Position numbers and translations under genes: made by a program | Assembly: GCA_030549205.1 (NCBI GenBank) | Contig: JAUKTV010000001.1 | Location: 2,170,001-2,234,000 of the forward strand | Source of the DNA: Apiosordaria backusii | Lineage: Eukaryota > Ascomycota > Sordariomycetes > Sordariales > Lasiosphaeriaceae | Direction of reading: 5' to 3' | Length of the DNA stretch: 64,000 nt | The notes under the pieces: model-generated | What the model was told of the DNA's origin: nothing | What the model saw: the letters and a program-made list of their open reading frames with translations, nothing else | The model's database searches: none | Shown: positions 1-10,052 of the stretch, one piece after another | Layout: the number at the start of each line of letters is the position of its first letter | Position numbering within the stretch: the stretch's first letter is position 1

Positions 1-628
1 GAACCACCAGCGTGGTCCAGAACGATTTGAACTGGCGACTGGCGGAACTGATGGTGCAAATTTGGAACGGCGCTCGCATCGACGCCATTAGCCCTTCGTT
101 CCAGGCCAACGACAATCCAGAAATCGACGACAGCTTACAGCTAAAAGTTCGATGCCGTCATAGTATGAGCTTGGTATTCGACTCCATCTGGCATTGGCGA
201 GAAGAATACCAAGCAAGAGGTCGAGGCACGCTCGATGGTAAGTCCATGTTTTCCTTTTTGCTATCTCTGTCTGCTCTTTCTCTTTCCCCTCCCCTACCGA
301 AACGCTCCAAGCTAAGACATCCTTGGTAGCTCTGAAGCAACCTACAAATCCTGATTCAGCTAATGAATCATCAGCCTCTTCGACCCATCTCGACACTACT
401 TTAGCTCCCCCACCGCACAGCATTCCCGCGAACCTGGGAATCTCTACGTCGAACGGCGCCTTGACACCGAGCGCAGGCGGTTCCGCCCTTGGTGGCGGTG
501 GTCCGATTCTCGACGGCCTAGCCTATGGCAGCAACACCACATACGATGTCTGGGATCCACAGCACTGGATGCTGGACGGCTTGATCGACTTCAACTACAC
601 CTTTGTCCCTCCCATCGATGCTAATTAG
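1..628 (+). CDS. Fungal transcription factor, C-terminal part (5' truncated by window edge)
   Basis: This is the 3' end of a gene that enters from the left; the frame is already open at base 3. Exon A runs to 237, a GT-AG intron covers 238-329 (branch-like CTAAGAC just before the TAG acceptor), and exon B is 330-628, ending with TAG. The visible protein has a helical segment (NDLNWRLAELMVQIW, then a VRCRHSMSLVFDSIWHWREE stretch) followed by a low-complexity Ser/Thr/Gly linker and a short acidic-aromatic tail (WDPQHWMLDGLIDFNYTF). This arrangement is typical of the extreme C-terminus of fungal Zn2Cys6 activators, where such a tail can act as an activation motif. From memory it looks like the acetate-regulator FacB/ACU-15 type, but the DNA-binding domain is outside the window, so that is only an inference. 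The coding evidence and splice junction are strong. Confidence 0.8.
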
Positions 629-2129
629 TATGCTGCTCATGGGAAGACCGACACGTCGTCAGTTGTTGGAAGAAGTACCTAGCTTGCAAATGCAAGCATA
701 GTATTGTTGTTGCTGCTGTCACTTTCGTCATCTTTTTTGGGCAGATTGTTTATGCTCTTTTGCTTGTTTGAACGAAGTATATGTCTTTTTTTTCTCAAAA
801 CCTTTGCGTTTCTGTGGTTATTATTTTATGAAATACCCCACCACTTTATTTTGGCGCACATAGTAATGAAACGGGTAATTTCTGGTTGGGTTCTGGTCGG
901 ACGGTCAGGCAGGTTATACTATAACATTGGGTACTTGATTACGGTCGGAACGGAAAAGAAAAGTACGAGTACATGTTTGGAAGGAGAGGGAAGCAAGCAA
1001 CCAGCGGAGAAGCAATTGAGAGCGGAAATAATTGGTTTGAGTCCAGTCATTTCATAACAAGTGGCACAAGCGGAGTAAGGAAAGAATGTCACAATAAGGT
1101 ACTTATACATAAGCCAGACCATTGATGTGGTTTGAGGCTTTCCATAGTTCATCATTCTGGGAATACCTCATGCAAAGTTTGGATCATCATCTTTAGCACT
1201 TCCGTTGGGTTCTCTATCATCGTGATTCAGATACAAATAGAACATTCGGCGTGTCACGACATGACTGTGTTTGCCTCAGCTCCCGGGTCGGGGTCATGTC
1301 TCACTCTTCCATGACTGGATGGCAGTGAGCCCTCAAGTCCCTTTCTTTCCCCATGTCTTGGATTCAGGGGAAGTCGGAGGATTGGTGGAGGTGGCTTTGA
1401 ACTCGCAGTTGCACGACACCAGGACTAAAAATGCCGTCCCTAAACTCAATTTAGATCGGCCGCTTCGCTCTTTCATAATTTTCATGAAACATTCACTGCC
1501 ATTGCCCCCCTTCCATTCCCTGCCATTGTCAACCTCTTATTCTTATCAGCCACCCTGATTAACAGGAACGATTGGATCAAAGTCACTTTACTATTTTAAT
1601 CCTCCTGTTTTCTTGATTCCTTTTTCGGCTTCCAATCTTGCTATCATTGAGGAGAACTACGCCACCGCCTGTCTCCTATTCGACCCTCCATCTGCCTACT
1701 CTGTAGCCGAATGTTCATGCTCCTCACCCATCGCCCGCCACCCACCGATGCCACCTTCATGTCATTCATCCCCTCACCGTTTCGTTTTCCCGTGGCTAAG
1801 GTATACACCAACCGCCATCACTAGCTCCGACAAACTTCCCTACTAATTGCCGAATTTCTGCTCAACTGTGTGGACCATCATTATCATGGAAGGCGAACAA
1901 AACTACAGCACAGCTTCGTGCTCCAGCTGGAAAATACGGGTCCATCCCGGCAAGTGGTGGTGCTCGTCCCTAAAATCCCAGGAAGTTCACAGCCACACCA
2001 TTCTCTTGTAATTTTACCTAAGCCGGTGTGAAAATCTGCCTCATGATACAGGCCGCTACGGGCCAGGCCACGCAACGCACCAAACCCGCAAGACAAGGCC
2101 CCATCCAAGTTCAAGCGGAGAAGACCGCA

Positions 2130-2201
2130 AACAACAACAACAACAACAACAACAACCGCCTTTTTCTCATTCATCCCATATCCCATGTCCATGTCCATGT
2201 C
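2130..2201. repeat. Microsatellites (AAC)9 and (CATGTC)3
   Basis: Nine perfect AAC units lie at 2130-2156. Twenty-seven bases further on, three perfect CATGTC units occupy 2184-2201. Both sit in non-coding DNA; the open frames across them are produced by the repeats themselves. Confidence 0.9.
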
Positions 2202-3481
2202 CCAGGTATGTACAAACGTTCTACATGCACCCAGTGAATGGCGCCGCGCGGTTGCCACTCTCTCGCCTGGCGCCCTGGCCGCCGCCTTGCAGTCCTCCTT
2301 TCCGGGGTTGATACACAAGATGAGAATTCTGGAAGGATACTTGGAGGAGGAGAACTAACAAGGTTATGAGCCACCGGCCGGCCGCTTCGTGGAGTCCCCG
2401 AGGGCGAGGGCGAGGGCAAGGGGCTAACAAGAAAGTGGAAGCGGGAGAGCACATGGCGACATGGGGATGTGATACTACTGGGGGTTGGAAACAGAGGGAA
2501 TGAGCCTTGGCGGGTTTTCCTGCCTTTTTTTTCTCGATTGCTTTGCTCTCCCCACCATTGAGTCATGAAGCCTCTCCCCATTGTGTTACCGATTCCATGT
2601 GCCTCCCATGTATAGATCTTGTCCCTGATTTCGTGCCGCCCCCAAGGAACTGACTTTATGATGAGGATAGGTATGTAAGGTTCTAAGCCACAAATCTTGT
2701 TCCCGGAGTTCTTGATACGGAATCCAAGATGGCCTGCAAAGGCAACCTAATTATGCCGAATTCTCCTGTCGATATACCTACAATCACCTCCGCTATCGCC
2801 AAGACGACAAGAGGTTACGATTAGCTATGGCCCCGCTGTCAGCCCACATACACATATCGTGATCGAAGTTCATTCCTCTCTTGTTACAGAATCTGGGATA
2901 TGACTGGTCGATCTGCTTTCGGGATTAAGACTCGTCAGCACTACTGACGGGCCCCAAACCGCAACCACACAAGCGACGAAAAAACGGCGGCAAAGACCGT
3001 TGCGGCGGGCGGCGGTTAGAGCTAGAGCCAAAACTGAATTAGTGTTATGGGGACAGAGAGAAAAGGAGATGGTGGTGGTAGCGGTGGTTGTGTGTATGTG
3101 CTACGCCACACCCTCGCATGAAATCTGCTGCACTGCCGTTTTTTGTGCCGCTTCTAGAACACACGAAACTCTTTAATGGATGGGCTTTCGAACCCTACGT
3201 TGCAGTCGTTTTACCGCCGGATGGCGGAACTAAGGTAGGTGTTGAAAGGAGATATCCACATTTTTCATGTAAGGTGCTTTTCGCTAGTGCAGTACTGCTG
3301 CAAAGACAAGATGGTAATATGATAAGAGATGATTTTTGGGGTCGTTATTGGACATGGGTATACGTGTACCTACCTTGTCCAGCTTTGTATCATACCATGC
3401 CATTGGAGAGCAGCAGGGGAAAGTAAACAAACTATCGGGAAGAGAAGCACCGGGAGCAGCGAATAATACCGCGATAGCTAC

Positions 3482-3501
3482 CCCTACCCTACCCTACCCT
3501 A
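3482..3501. repeat. (CCCTA)4 telomere-like short tandem repeat
   Basis: Four tandem CCCTA units are followed directly by GGGG, making a CCCTAGGG palindrome at the right edge. The unit is one base short of the common fungal telomere unit CCCTAA, so this is telomere-like rather than a true interstitial telomere. Confidence 0.75.
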
Positions 3502-3761
3502 GGGGAAGGGGGGATATGTGAGGGCGTTCGGCTGGCGGTAAGGTATCATCAGTTCAACCAGTCAGTGGGCATGGAGACTTTCTCTAGTTCGAATTGGGAT
3601 ACAACCTTCGAGTATGCTCTCAGGTAGATATGCACAGTTCCATTGGCTGACGGAGGGTCCGTCTACCCTTGTTTCTCGGTTTGCATGGCATGTAGGTGAG
3701 CAATCATCTGGTAGCCATGATGGCTCGCCAGGTCGTCAACTTGAGACCGGAGAGTTGTTGA

Positions 3762-4223
3762 CTACAATCGGATGGTTAAGTCATGATACGAAATAATCTC
3801 AGGCAGGTCGGTATCATCGCCAAAGTTGTCTGTTGGAAAGGCAAGGCCAGGAACCCGCGGATGCCGATACAACCATTCACCACTCATGCTGCAGATGAGG
3901 AACGATATATCGCCGTTAACTCCTAGGGCTGAAACATACACCTTGATGGCAAGCGGCCGCCACAGAAAGCACCGCTTCCCCTCGGCGGTCTCGAAAGATA
4001 TGTCGATATTCGTCCTAGGCTGTGCATACAAACTAGCTCTTCGATAGTGAAGTCTGTATCTTGTTCGGGGGCCATTGATTGTTCGTACTGTGTGGATTGT
4101 CAAATCCTGGTTTGATATCAGTACATTGCAAGCAGTTTGATGATGAAGAAGTGTAATAATCCCAAATCTTTCAGGTCTAGTAATCTGGATGGGACGCTTT
4201 GTGGGTGATGTGATGATGATCAT
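3762..4223 (-). CDS. Possible orphan ORF, 153 aa
   Basis: An ATG-initiated open frame of 153 codons on the minus strand ends in TAG. The second half has a protein-like mix of hydrophobic, aromatic and acidic residues (for example GDISFLICSMSGEWLYRHP and FPTDNFGDDTDLPEIISY) without low complexity, whereas the first third is less convincing. I recognise no family, signal peptide or membrane span. No intron is needed, but the ATG is preceded by a CAG and could be an internal position of a spliced gene. It stands alone in the gene desert. Treat it as a candidate lineage-specific gene or a chance ORF. Confidence 0.3.
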   Translation of the reverse strand: MIIITSPTKRPIQITRPERFGIITLLHHQTACNVLISNQDLTIHTVRTINGPRTRYRLHYRRASLYAQPRTNIDISFETAEGKRCFLWRPLAIKVYVSALGVNGDISFLICSMSGEWLYRHPRVPGLAFPTDNFGDDTDLPEIISYHDLTIRL

Positions 4224-4504
4224 CTGATCCTCTGCTATGCTATACTTGCTGTCAGTCGTATTTGATGTATAAGCTGGCCGGATTTAAGGGTCTCCTGGTG
4301 AGTGCGTAATTACGATACGGTAATAGCAATACGGAATTGTTTTGGAAGGATGTATCCATCCAGCAGGTGTGCGTGCGTCTGTCCTTGCCTCCCGGAGAGT
4401 TTAGAGTCTGGCACAGGAGGTGAGGTAGTTGATCCGCCGGTGCTGTCTATCCTCCCGACTCCTTCATCCACACGCCGAAGCAGCGGAAATCTCTCCGGGG
4501 AGGT

Positions 4505-4523
4505 GGGGGGGGGGGGGGGGGGG
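4505..4523. repeat. G19 homopolymer
   Basis: Nineteen consecutive G residues, followed by AGG. It could form a G-quadruplex and is also a spot where assembly length is unreliable. Confidence 0.9.
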
Positions 4524-5477
4524 AGGAATGACTATTGGAATGGCTATTGGGAATGACTGACGATGTTGCTTCATAGTGGTTGTGATGAACCTGAGTTGTG
4601 AGTGTAAGTACCATCCCCCGGACAGCACCAGTTGAGAAAGTGAATTGCTCTCCTGTACATAGATTGTCTTTGTTGTCACCGGGAAGTTCTCATGAAGACG
4701 GCGGCGGTATCTGTATGATTTGGTGGAAACCGTTTCTCGGCCGCCAGCTCACAGTTCCGCTGACCCTCCGCTTCCTCAAGACATCTCAGTCCCTCACGGC
4801 AGGTGAGGTTCTCCGACCCCCAGGTTTTTCTGCGGCATGTACGTGCCCCCGGATAAGGTACAGCAAAGTTACTTGGGTAATGTGACCTTCCCTAGCCGCG
4901 GCCTGTGGCTGCTCTAATGCAGGAGGCATGCTTGTTTAGCTTGTTAGGCGCGCTTAAAACATCTGCAGTCAGAGGAACAAGGTGCTTAGTCTACCTTATT
5001 CCCATCGAACGGGGCCGCATGGGACGAGTAAGATTCTTGTTTCCTTCGGTAGGGGGGGTAGGGGCGTGCAGAAGGGTGTGAAGCGGGCGCTTGTTTTTCT
5101 TTCCGAAAGTGATAGCGGACAGAAAGAGAGAGAACCAACAGCATATCCTCTAACCCACCCCCACCACATGACTTTGATCAACCACCAACCCACGACGACG
5201 TGGCGTTAAATCTTGGCTTTACCTGTCTTGGACCATTTCTTGGTTGTCATTCGACGTTTGAGCGGATTAAAGATGCGCGATTGACTGGCCGCGGACGCTG
5301 AGGGTACAGTGCGAGTGAGCTAGTTCTGGGGACGGTCATGGAAGCATGGATGTGGCCGAGTTTCATCCTAATCTCGACGGGTAGACGGCGGATAGGGCTG
5401 GATGGGCCTCTGCTTGAAGATCGGTCAGAAAGCAAGTCAACCAAAAAAGATGCCGTGACGCCAGAACCGGCTCGGGG

Positions 5478-7092
5478 CTACATCCAAATCAGGACATATG
5501 TTATTTGATTGGGACGGCGGATGCAAAGAGGCCGCAGTGCGTTGATGGCAAATGCTGGCGGTGACAGTGGTGGTGCTAAAAGGGGGAAATTAAGACAAAT
5601 AATGCACATCGAGAATATCTCGCACACAAGGAACCAGGCCATTATGGATTCCATGGGCTCAAGATCCATTATCGAGCCACCCGAAGACCATGAGATGGCG
5701 AAGGGAGCATGTAGATACCACATCGGGGTCTCCAGAATTAGGGAAGGTCTCACAGGAATAACAGCCCCATGCTGATATTCGAAGGATTTAGGCTCCTCAG
5801 GCACTCGCGGTCCGATCTGGATACGTCCGCCGGAAATCCGTGGCCATGACGGGACATGGGCAGACGAAAGGATGATAATACCGCCGTGTGCACCCGGTAG
5901 TGACAAGTCAAGGCTCCAGCGTCCCGAAGGTGCCACGCTCCCCGCTCTCACCCCTACACCGCGTCTTGGGACCACCACGATACATACGCGTCCTCTGGTC
6001 ACTATTCCCTTTCCTCTGTATTGTTGATGACTGCATCTGCAATGTGATCCACCCGTCCTATCCTCCGTCTTCGTATAGCACACGGCAAGACAGGCGGCAA
6101 GACAGGCGGCAAGACAGGCGGCAAGACAGGCAGCAAGACAACTGCTGGAGCGAATTGGTCGGGCAGCACGGGAGGGAACCATAGCAGAGTAGAATGACTG
6201 GATCGAGGCAGAAATAGAGAATGTGATGATGTTTACGGCCCCCATCTCCATACACGACCCACTGCCTTGCAGTGCCTTTCCCGATGTGCATGTTCGCATC
6301 TGATAGGGCAATGGGAAAGTATGAAGGGAGCCCTCGAACAGTTGCGGCCGCTAGCAAGACTTCAGAGGAACAGACTGAATCACTATTCGTGGACTTAGCT
6401 CGAATTCCAAACGAGAGTGGCTTGCTAGCCTCCTGCCTGCAAGGCTCTCTACAAGGAAGCACAACGACCGGCTGGCCGCGGAGCCCGCGAGGTCTCGCCA
6501 TGGGACCGAGGGCGGGGCTTTGATGATTGACGAGAGGGAAGATTAGGGTTACGCCACCGAGGATTGAGGCGTGCGGAGGGAGGTGAGTGGCAGTGAGTGG
6601 TTCGGTTTCCGTTGCGTGGTGTCTTTCCTTACCCCAGTAGAGATCAAACAGAATGCCATCCCATCTCTGCTGCTTCGGTCCCTTGGGCTCTTGCTCTCGG
6701 TGCCGCATTCTTGTGGGAAATGGACAGACTGCCAAGGAAGTAGAGAATTTGCTGGAATCCTCGAGAAAAAGTGAACGTATATGTTCCTGTTGTTGCTCTC
6801 TCATTGTACCCAGATATTTCAGCTGGACAGTGAGCAGCAACTGTTGCTTTTTGTTGTCATATTGGGATGACCTGGAACCTGCAGAGTCCCCACTGCATGA
6901 ACCTTCTATGCTCGACACCTTGGTCTTGGGCTGGAAAGTCAACAACTGAACGGGGAGAGTGAAAAACCCTGCAAACCCAACTGACCATGAATGATCAAAG
7001 ACAGCCAAGCATGACTGTGATTGCAAGAAAAAGCTTGAGGCTGTGTCGTGGGCTTGCCATGTAGAGTTACATGGTTCTGGCTGAGGACTCAC
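5478..7092 (-). other. Two long overlapping minus-strand open frames around a minisatellite
   Basis: One minus-strand frame is open from 7092 to 6058 (344 codons, starting from GTG with the first ATG well inside). A second, in a different minus-strand frame, is open from 6311 to 5478 (277 codons). They overlap across the 12-bp minisatellite at 6084-6143, which carries no stop in either frame. Neither has a recognisable domain. Cys/Ser/Leu-rich runs come from the minisatellite. A spliced gene joining the two frames is possible, but no convincing donor-acceptor pair or homology supports it, so it is recorded as an unexplained open region rather than a gene. Confidence 0.3.
6084..6143. repeat. 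12-bp minisatellite (GGCAAGACAGGC), about 5 copies
   Basis: Four perfect units of GGCAAGACAGGC occupy 6084-6131, followed by one degenerate unit at 6132-6143. The 12-bp period keeps every reading frame unchanged when copy number varies. Confidence 0.92.
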
Positions 7093-7705
7093 CGAGCAAC
7101 ATCACAGCCAGGCAAGGACCGCACATGTTCCAGTACGCAGAGTGACCCCTGTTATTTTCGTGGACTGGTGTCAGATCGACCAATCAGAGACCGTCTTCTG
7201 TAGAAGGAAGTTCGATTCTTGGGCGAGCTGGCCAATGGGAATAGAGGACTCAGACGCTCCCAGGCTGCGGGGCTGACAAATGATTCGGCAATGTGGACTG
7301 CGGTATCCGTGACGTTCGTAGCCGTATTTTCACGATCAATACCACTCGGCTCCACTCCGTAGTGACAACGATACGAATGGCGACGACGTTGTGTCGAGTT
7401 TCGACTGGTGGTATCGCTGCCTGCTGTGATGGAGATTTGGCACGAATAAGATGGCTATCCATAGGCTTGTTGTCCATCTGCCATCGGTCCCGACAAGGCT
7501 GCTGGGAGGCTCACAGTGATCTGCAATTGGGCCAGCCTCGATCTTGCTGATGGGATGTCGAGAAACAGCTGGCGGGAACGCCCAATGTACTGACTCTTTA
7601 CCGGCTAATTGTAATTGTTAGAGTCACCGCAACAATTGTTTCCCCCATTCAAGCTGATCTTCAATATCTTTCCTGAGAAGGCGTGAGGCTTTTTCACTAG
7701 CCGGC

Positions 7706-7740
7706 TGCTTGTACGACGTATAATAGCAGTCGTACAAGCA
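7706..7740. repeat. Perfect 12-bp inverted repeat (hairpin)
   Basis: TGCTTGTACGAC at 7706-7717 is repeated as its exact reverse complement at 7729-7740, around an 11-nt AT-rich loop. No coding frame or T-tract terminator is associated with it. Confidence 0.8.
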
Positions 7741-9387
7741 AGTCATGTCGCACAAGCTTATCTTGAACCGCAGAGCAGCCGTCTCTGTATGACAAACAAC
7801 GCATAGCTTTCGTTACACGGCCGCGGATAGGAAGTGGTAGCTCGTGCGCTAAACCTCGTGCCGCACGTCCGCTTTTGCTGGGTCTTTATCACCGCGGTTG
7901 TGTAACAGTGTCACCTCTCGCCTTGGTAAAGCCAAGAAGCCACAGGCAGCAGATACTGTCCTTGACGGATGCTAATATCCCGAGGTGACGAACGGCCGAG
8001 GAGAGTACTATGTAAAGATGGGGCAGCGGTGTAATCGATCTAGTGCTCCAGCTCTGCCGATACTCGTTGCATTTCTCTTGAATCCAGCAGATCTGCAGTC
8101 TCAATGGAAGTGTCCACGGCGTGGGAGCGGTCCATGAAAAAGACGGAAGCTGACCCTGGCTTCCCCGTCTCATCCGGGGTCCACGGCACTGGAAAAAGCT
8201 GGCCTATCCAGAGCGCAGATGAAGAGATTATGTGGAGCAATATCGTTGTCGTGATGATAATCCGTGTCCTTGAAGCCCCGCATGATACGTCGATTCTGAC
8301 GAGAGCACCAAAGACGGGCCGACGCGAAGCAGCGGGGATGTCATCTTGCACAGGCCCTTCGACTAGAAATTGGCATTCAATTTTGTCTTGCTACTATTGC
8401 CAAGTGCGTGGGGACCAATGTGCCATCACGGTAGCTAGGCGCAACAAGACGAACGACGACTCGCTGCCCGAGTGACAAGGCCGCATCGCTTGCCAGCTAT
8501 TGTGATTCCTGTCGCAGCGTTCCAGGGCACCGGGACCGTGGAGACGGCTTCCACGGGCGGGACGGTACTTGACAAAGTTTGTTGGTGATTTTGCGTCACC
8601 TGCCATCGAGTGCAGTATGTCGGTGCGGCCAGTCTGCAGTACAGCTGAACAGATGGTGAGCCAGGTAAACCAGAGAAAGGATACCATGTCGAGGGACGGA
8701 AACAGCCCGAAATGCTGATGGTGGGATACTCTGTACGGCGGAGACTTTTCGGTCCCTTAAGCCCGCGGTCGGAAATTCGGATTTGGGGCCCAGGCGTTCG
8801 GCCTGCTCTTCCATGACGAACTCGTGGTGTGGTCTGCTGCAGTTGACAGTCCATCGGTGGCCAATAAGAGCGTAGCATTGTTCCCAGGAAGCCTGCGAGG
8901 GCGCTTGCCTGCAGAGTTCTCACATTCACTGCGACTCTGCGGCCCAAGCTTGCCCGAACGGGACCCGTTGCTTTCTCGAACCCGGACGGGCACCGTGGGT
9001 TTCCGTGAGGGACGCGTCACGTTTCTTGAGGAGAGAGAGAGGGACTGTTGAGTTTGAGACAGGCTGCGTTGTATTGCTATGGCAGTGTGGTCATCACAGC
9101 TTGGATCACTGCCTGCTCTGGGTTCTTTATCGGTGGCTTCCTTTCAAGACTGGGATGGGAGCATCTGCCGAGGTGGGTGACGGCCAAAAGTAGAAAGTTA
9201 TCTGTCGAGGACCCCCCTATGGTTGAGGGCATGATTGGCGAAATGACAAGCCAGTTGCGGGACGGGACAGCACCCAGCATTAGCGCATTGCCATGACATG
9301 TCATGACAGCGGGGGGAAAAGCTGAAAGGCCCGACGAATTTCGGCGTTGATGAACATCATCTCAGAATGAGATGTATTTCGTCTGCA

Positions 9388-9417
9388 TGTAAAGTTCACT
9401 TGTACATGAACTTTACA
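9388..9417. repeat. Perfect 11-bp inverted repeat (hairpin)
   Basis: TGTAAAGTTCA at 9388-9398 and its reverse complement at 9407-9417 flank the 8-nt spacer CTTGTACA. A separate 14-bp perfect palindrome (CATGACATGTCATG) lies about 80 bp upstream at 9292-9305. Confidence 0.75.
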
Positions 9418-9831
9418 AGAGGGCTCAGGAGGATTCACCAAATTCCCCCCCTTCCCCCGCGTTTTGACTGCAGGCGCGTTAAACAGCGGCTTGTTGGTGG
9501 TGACAACTGCATGATGTCGCCTCCACAGCCAATGGCGGCTCTGGCTAAGCGCGGTGGGCGGAATTCCATCACCTTTCCATGATTCTTCGATTCTTCGAAC
9601 GCTTATCTTGCTTTGAAGTCGCACAATTCTATTGGGAGATACTGTCAACTCAAAACTCAATAGTGTCTATGTCTGGCGGCTGTCATGCGGATCGAGCCAT
9701 ATCATCACTCTTCAAGCTGGATCAATGCTCAGAAGTTCAGATAGACGCGCTTGGGTTAGCGTACCCGGCGGGGCGGTAATCAACGGGATTGGATCCCTTG
9801 TCGCGGAATTGAGGTGCTCGGACCAGACACC

Positions 9832-10052
9832 ATCCCTTTAACTGTGAAGTACGTCCTTTTTTTTTCTTGGCACTAGGACTTTGAGGTACCGCCAAGAGGA
9901 ATTTTAGAAGGCTTACAGTGGACTCACAGCGAGCAGTGCAGGGGCCTGCAGGTCTCGCAAAGTCACAAACCCGCTTTTGTTAATGCACAGAGCTACCGAT
10001 TAGTCAAGAAATTGCCAAGCCAAAAAAGGACGTACTTCACAGTTAAAGGGAT
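9832..10052. mobile_element. MITE-like element with long terminal inverted repeats
   Basis: The segment begins with ATCCCTTTAACTGTGAAGTACGTCC at 9832-9856, followed by a T-run and CTTGGC ending at 9871. It ends with the reverse complement: GCCAAGCC, an A-run and the same perfect 25-bp arm up to 10052. The arms total about 40 bp and enclose about 140 bp without coding capacity, giving an element of about 221 bp. This size and structure fit a non-autonomous DNA transposon (MITE). I could not find a clean target-site duplication next to the arms, so an ordinary inverted repeat or a regulatory cruciform remains possible. Confidence 0.55.

Noticed and set aside
7200..7225. tRNA B-box-like GTTCGATTC
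   Set aside because: Flanks do not pair as a T-stem and no cloverleaf fits.
8435..8947. 170-codon minus-strand frame
   Set aside because: Overlapped by several other frames, Arg/Ser/Pro-rich, no recognisable features.
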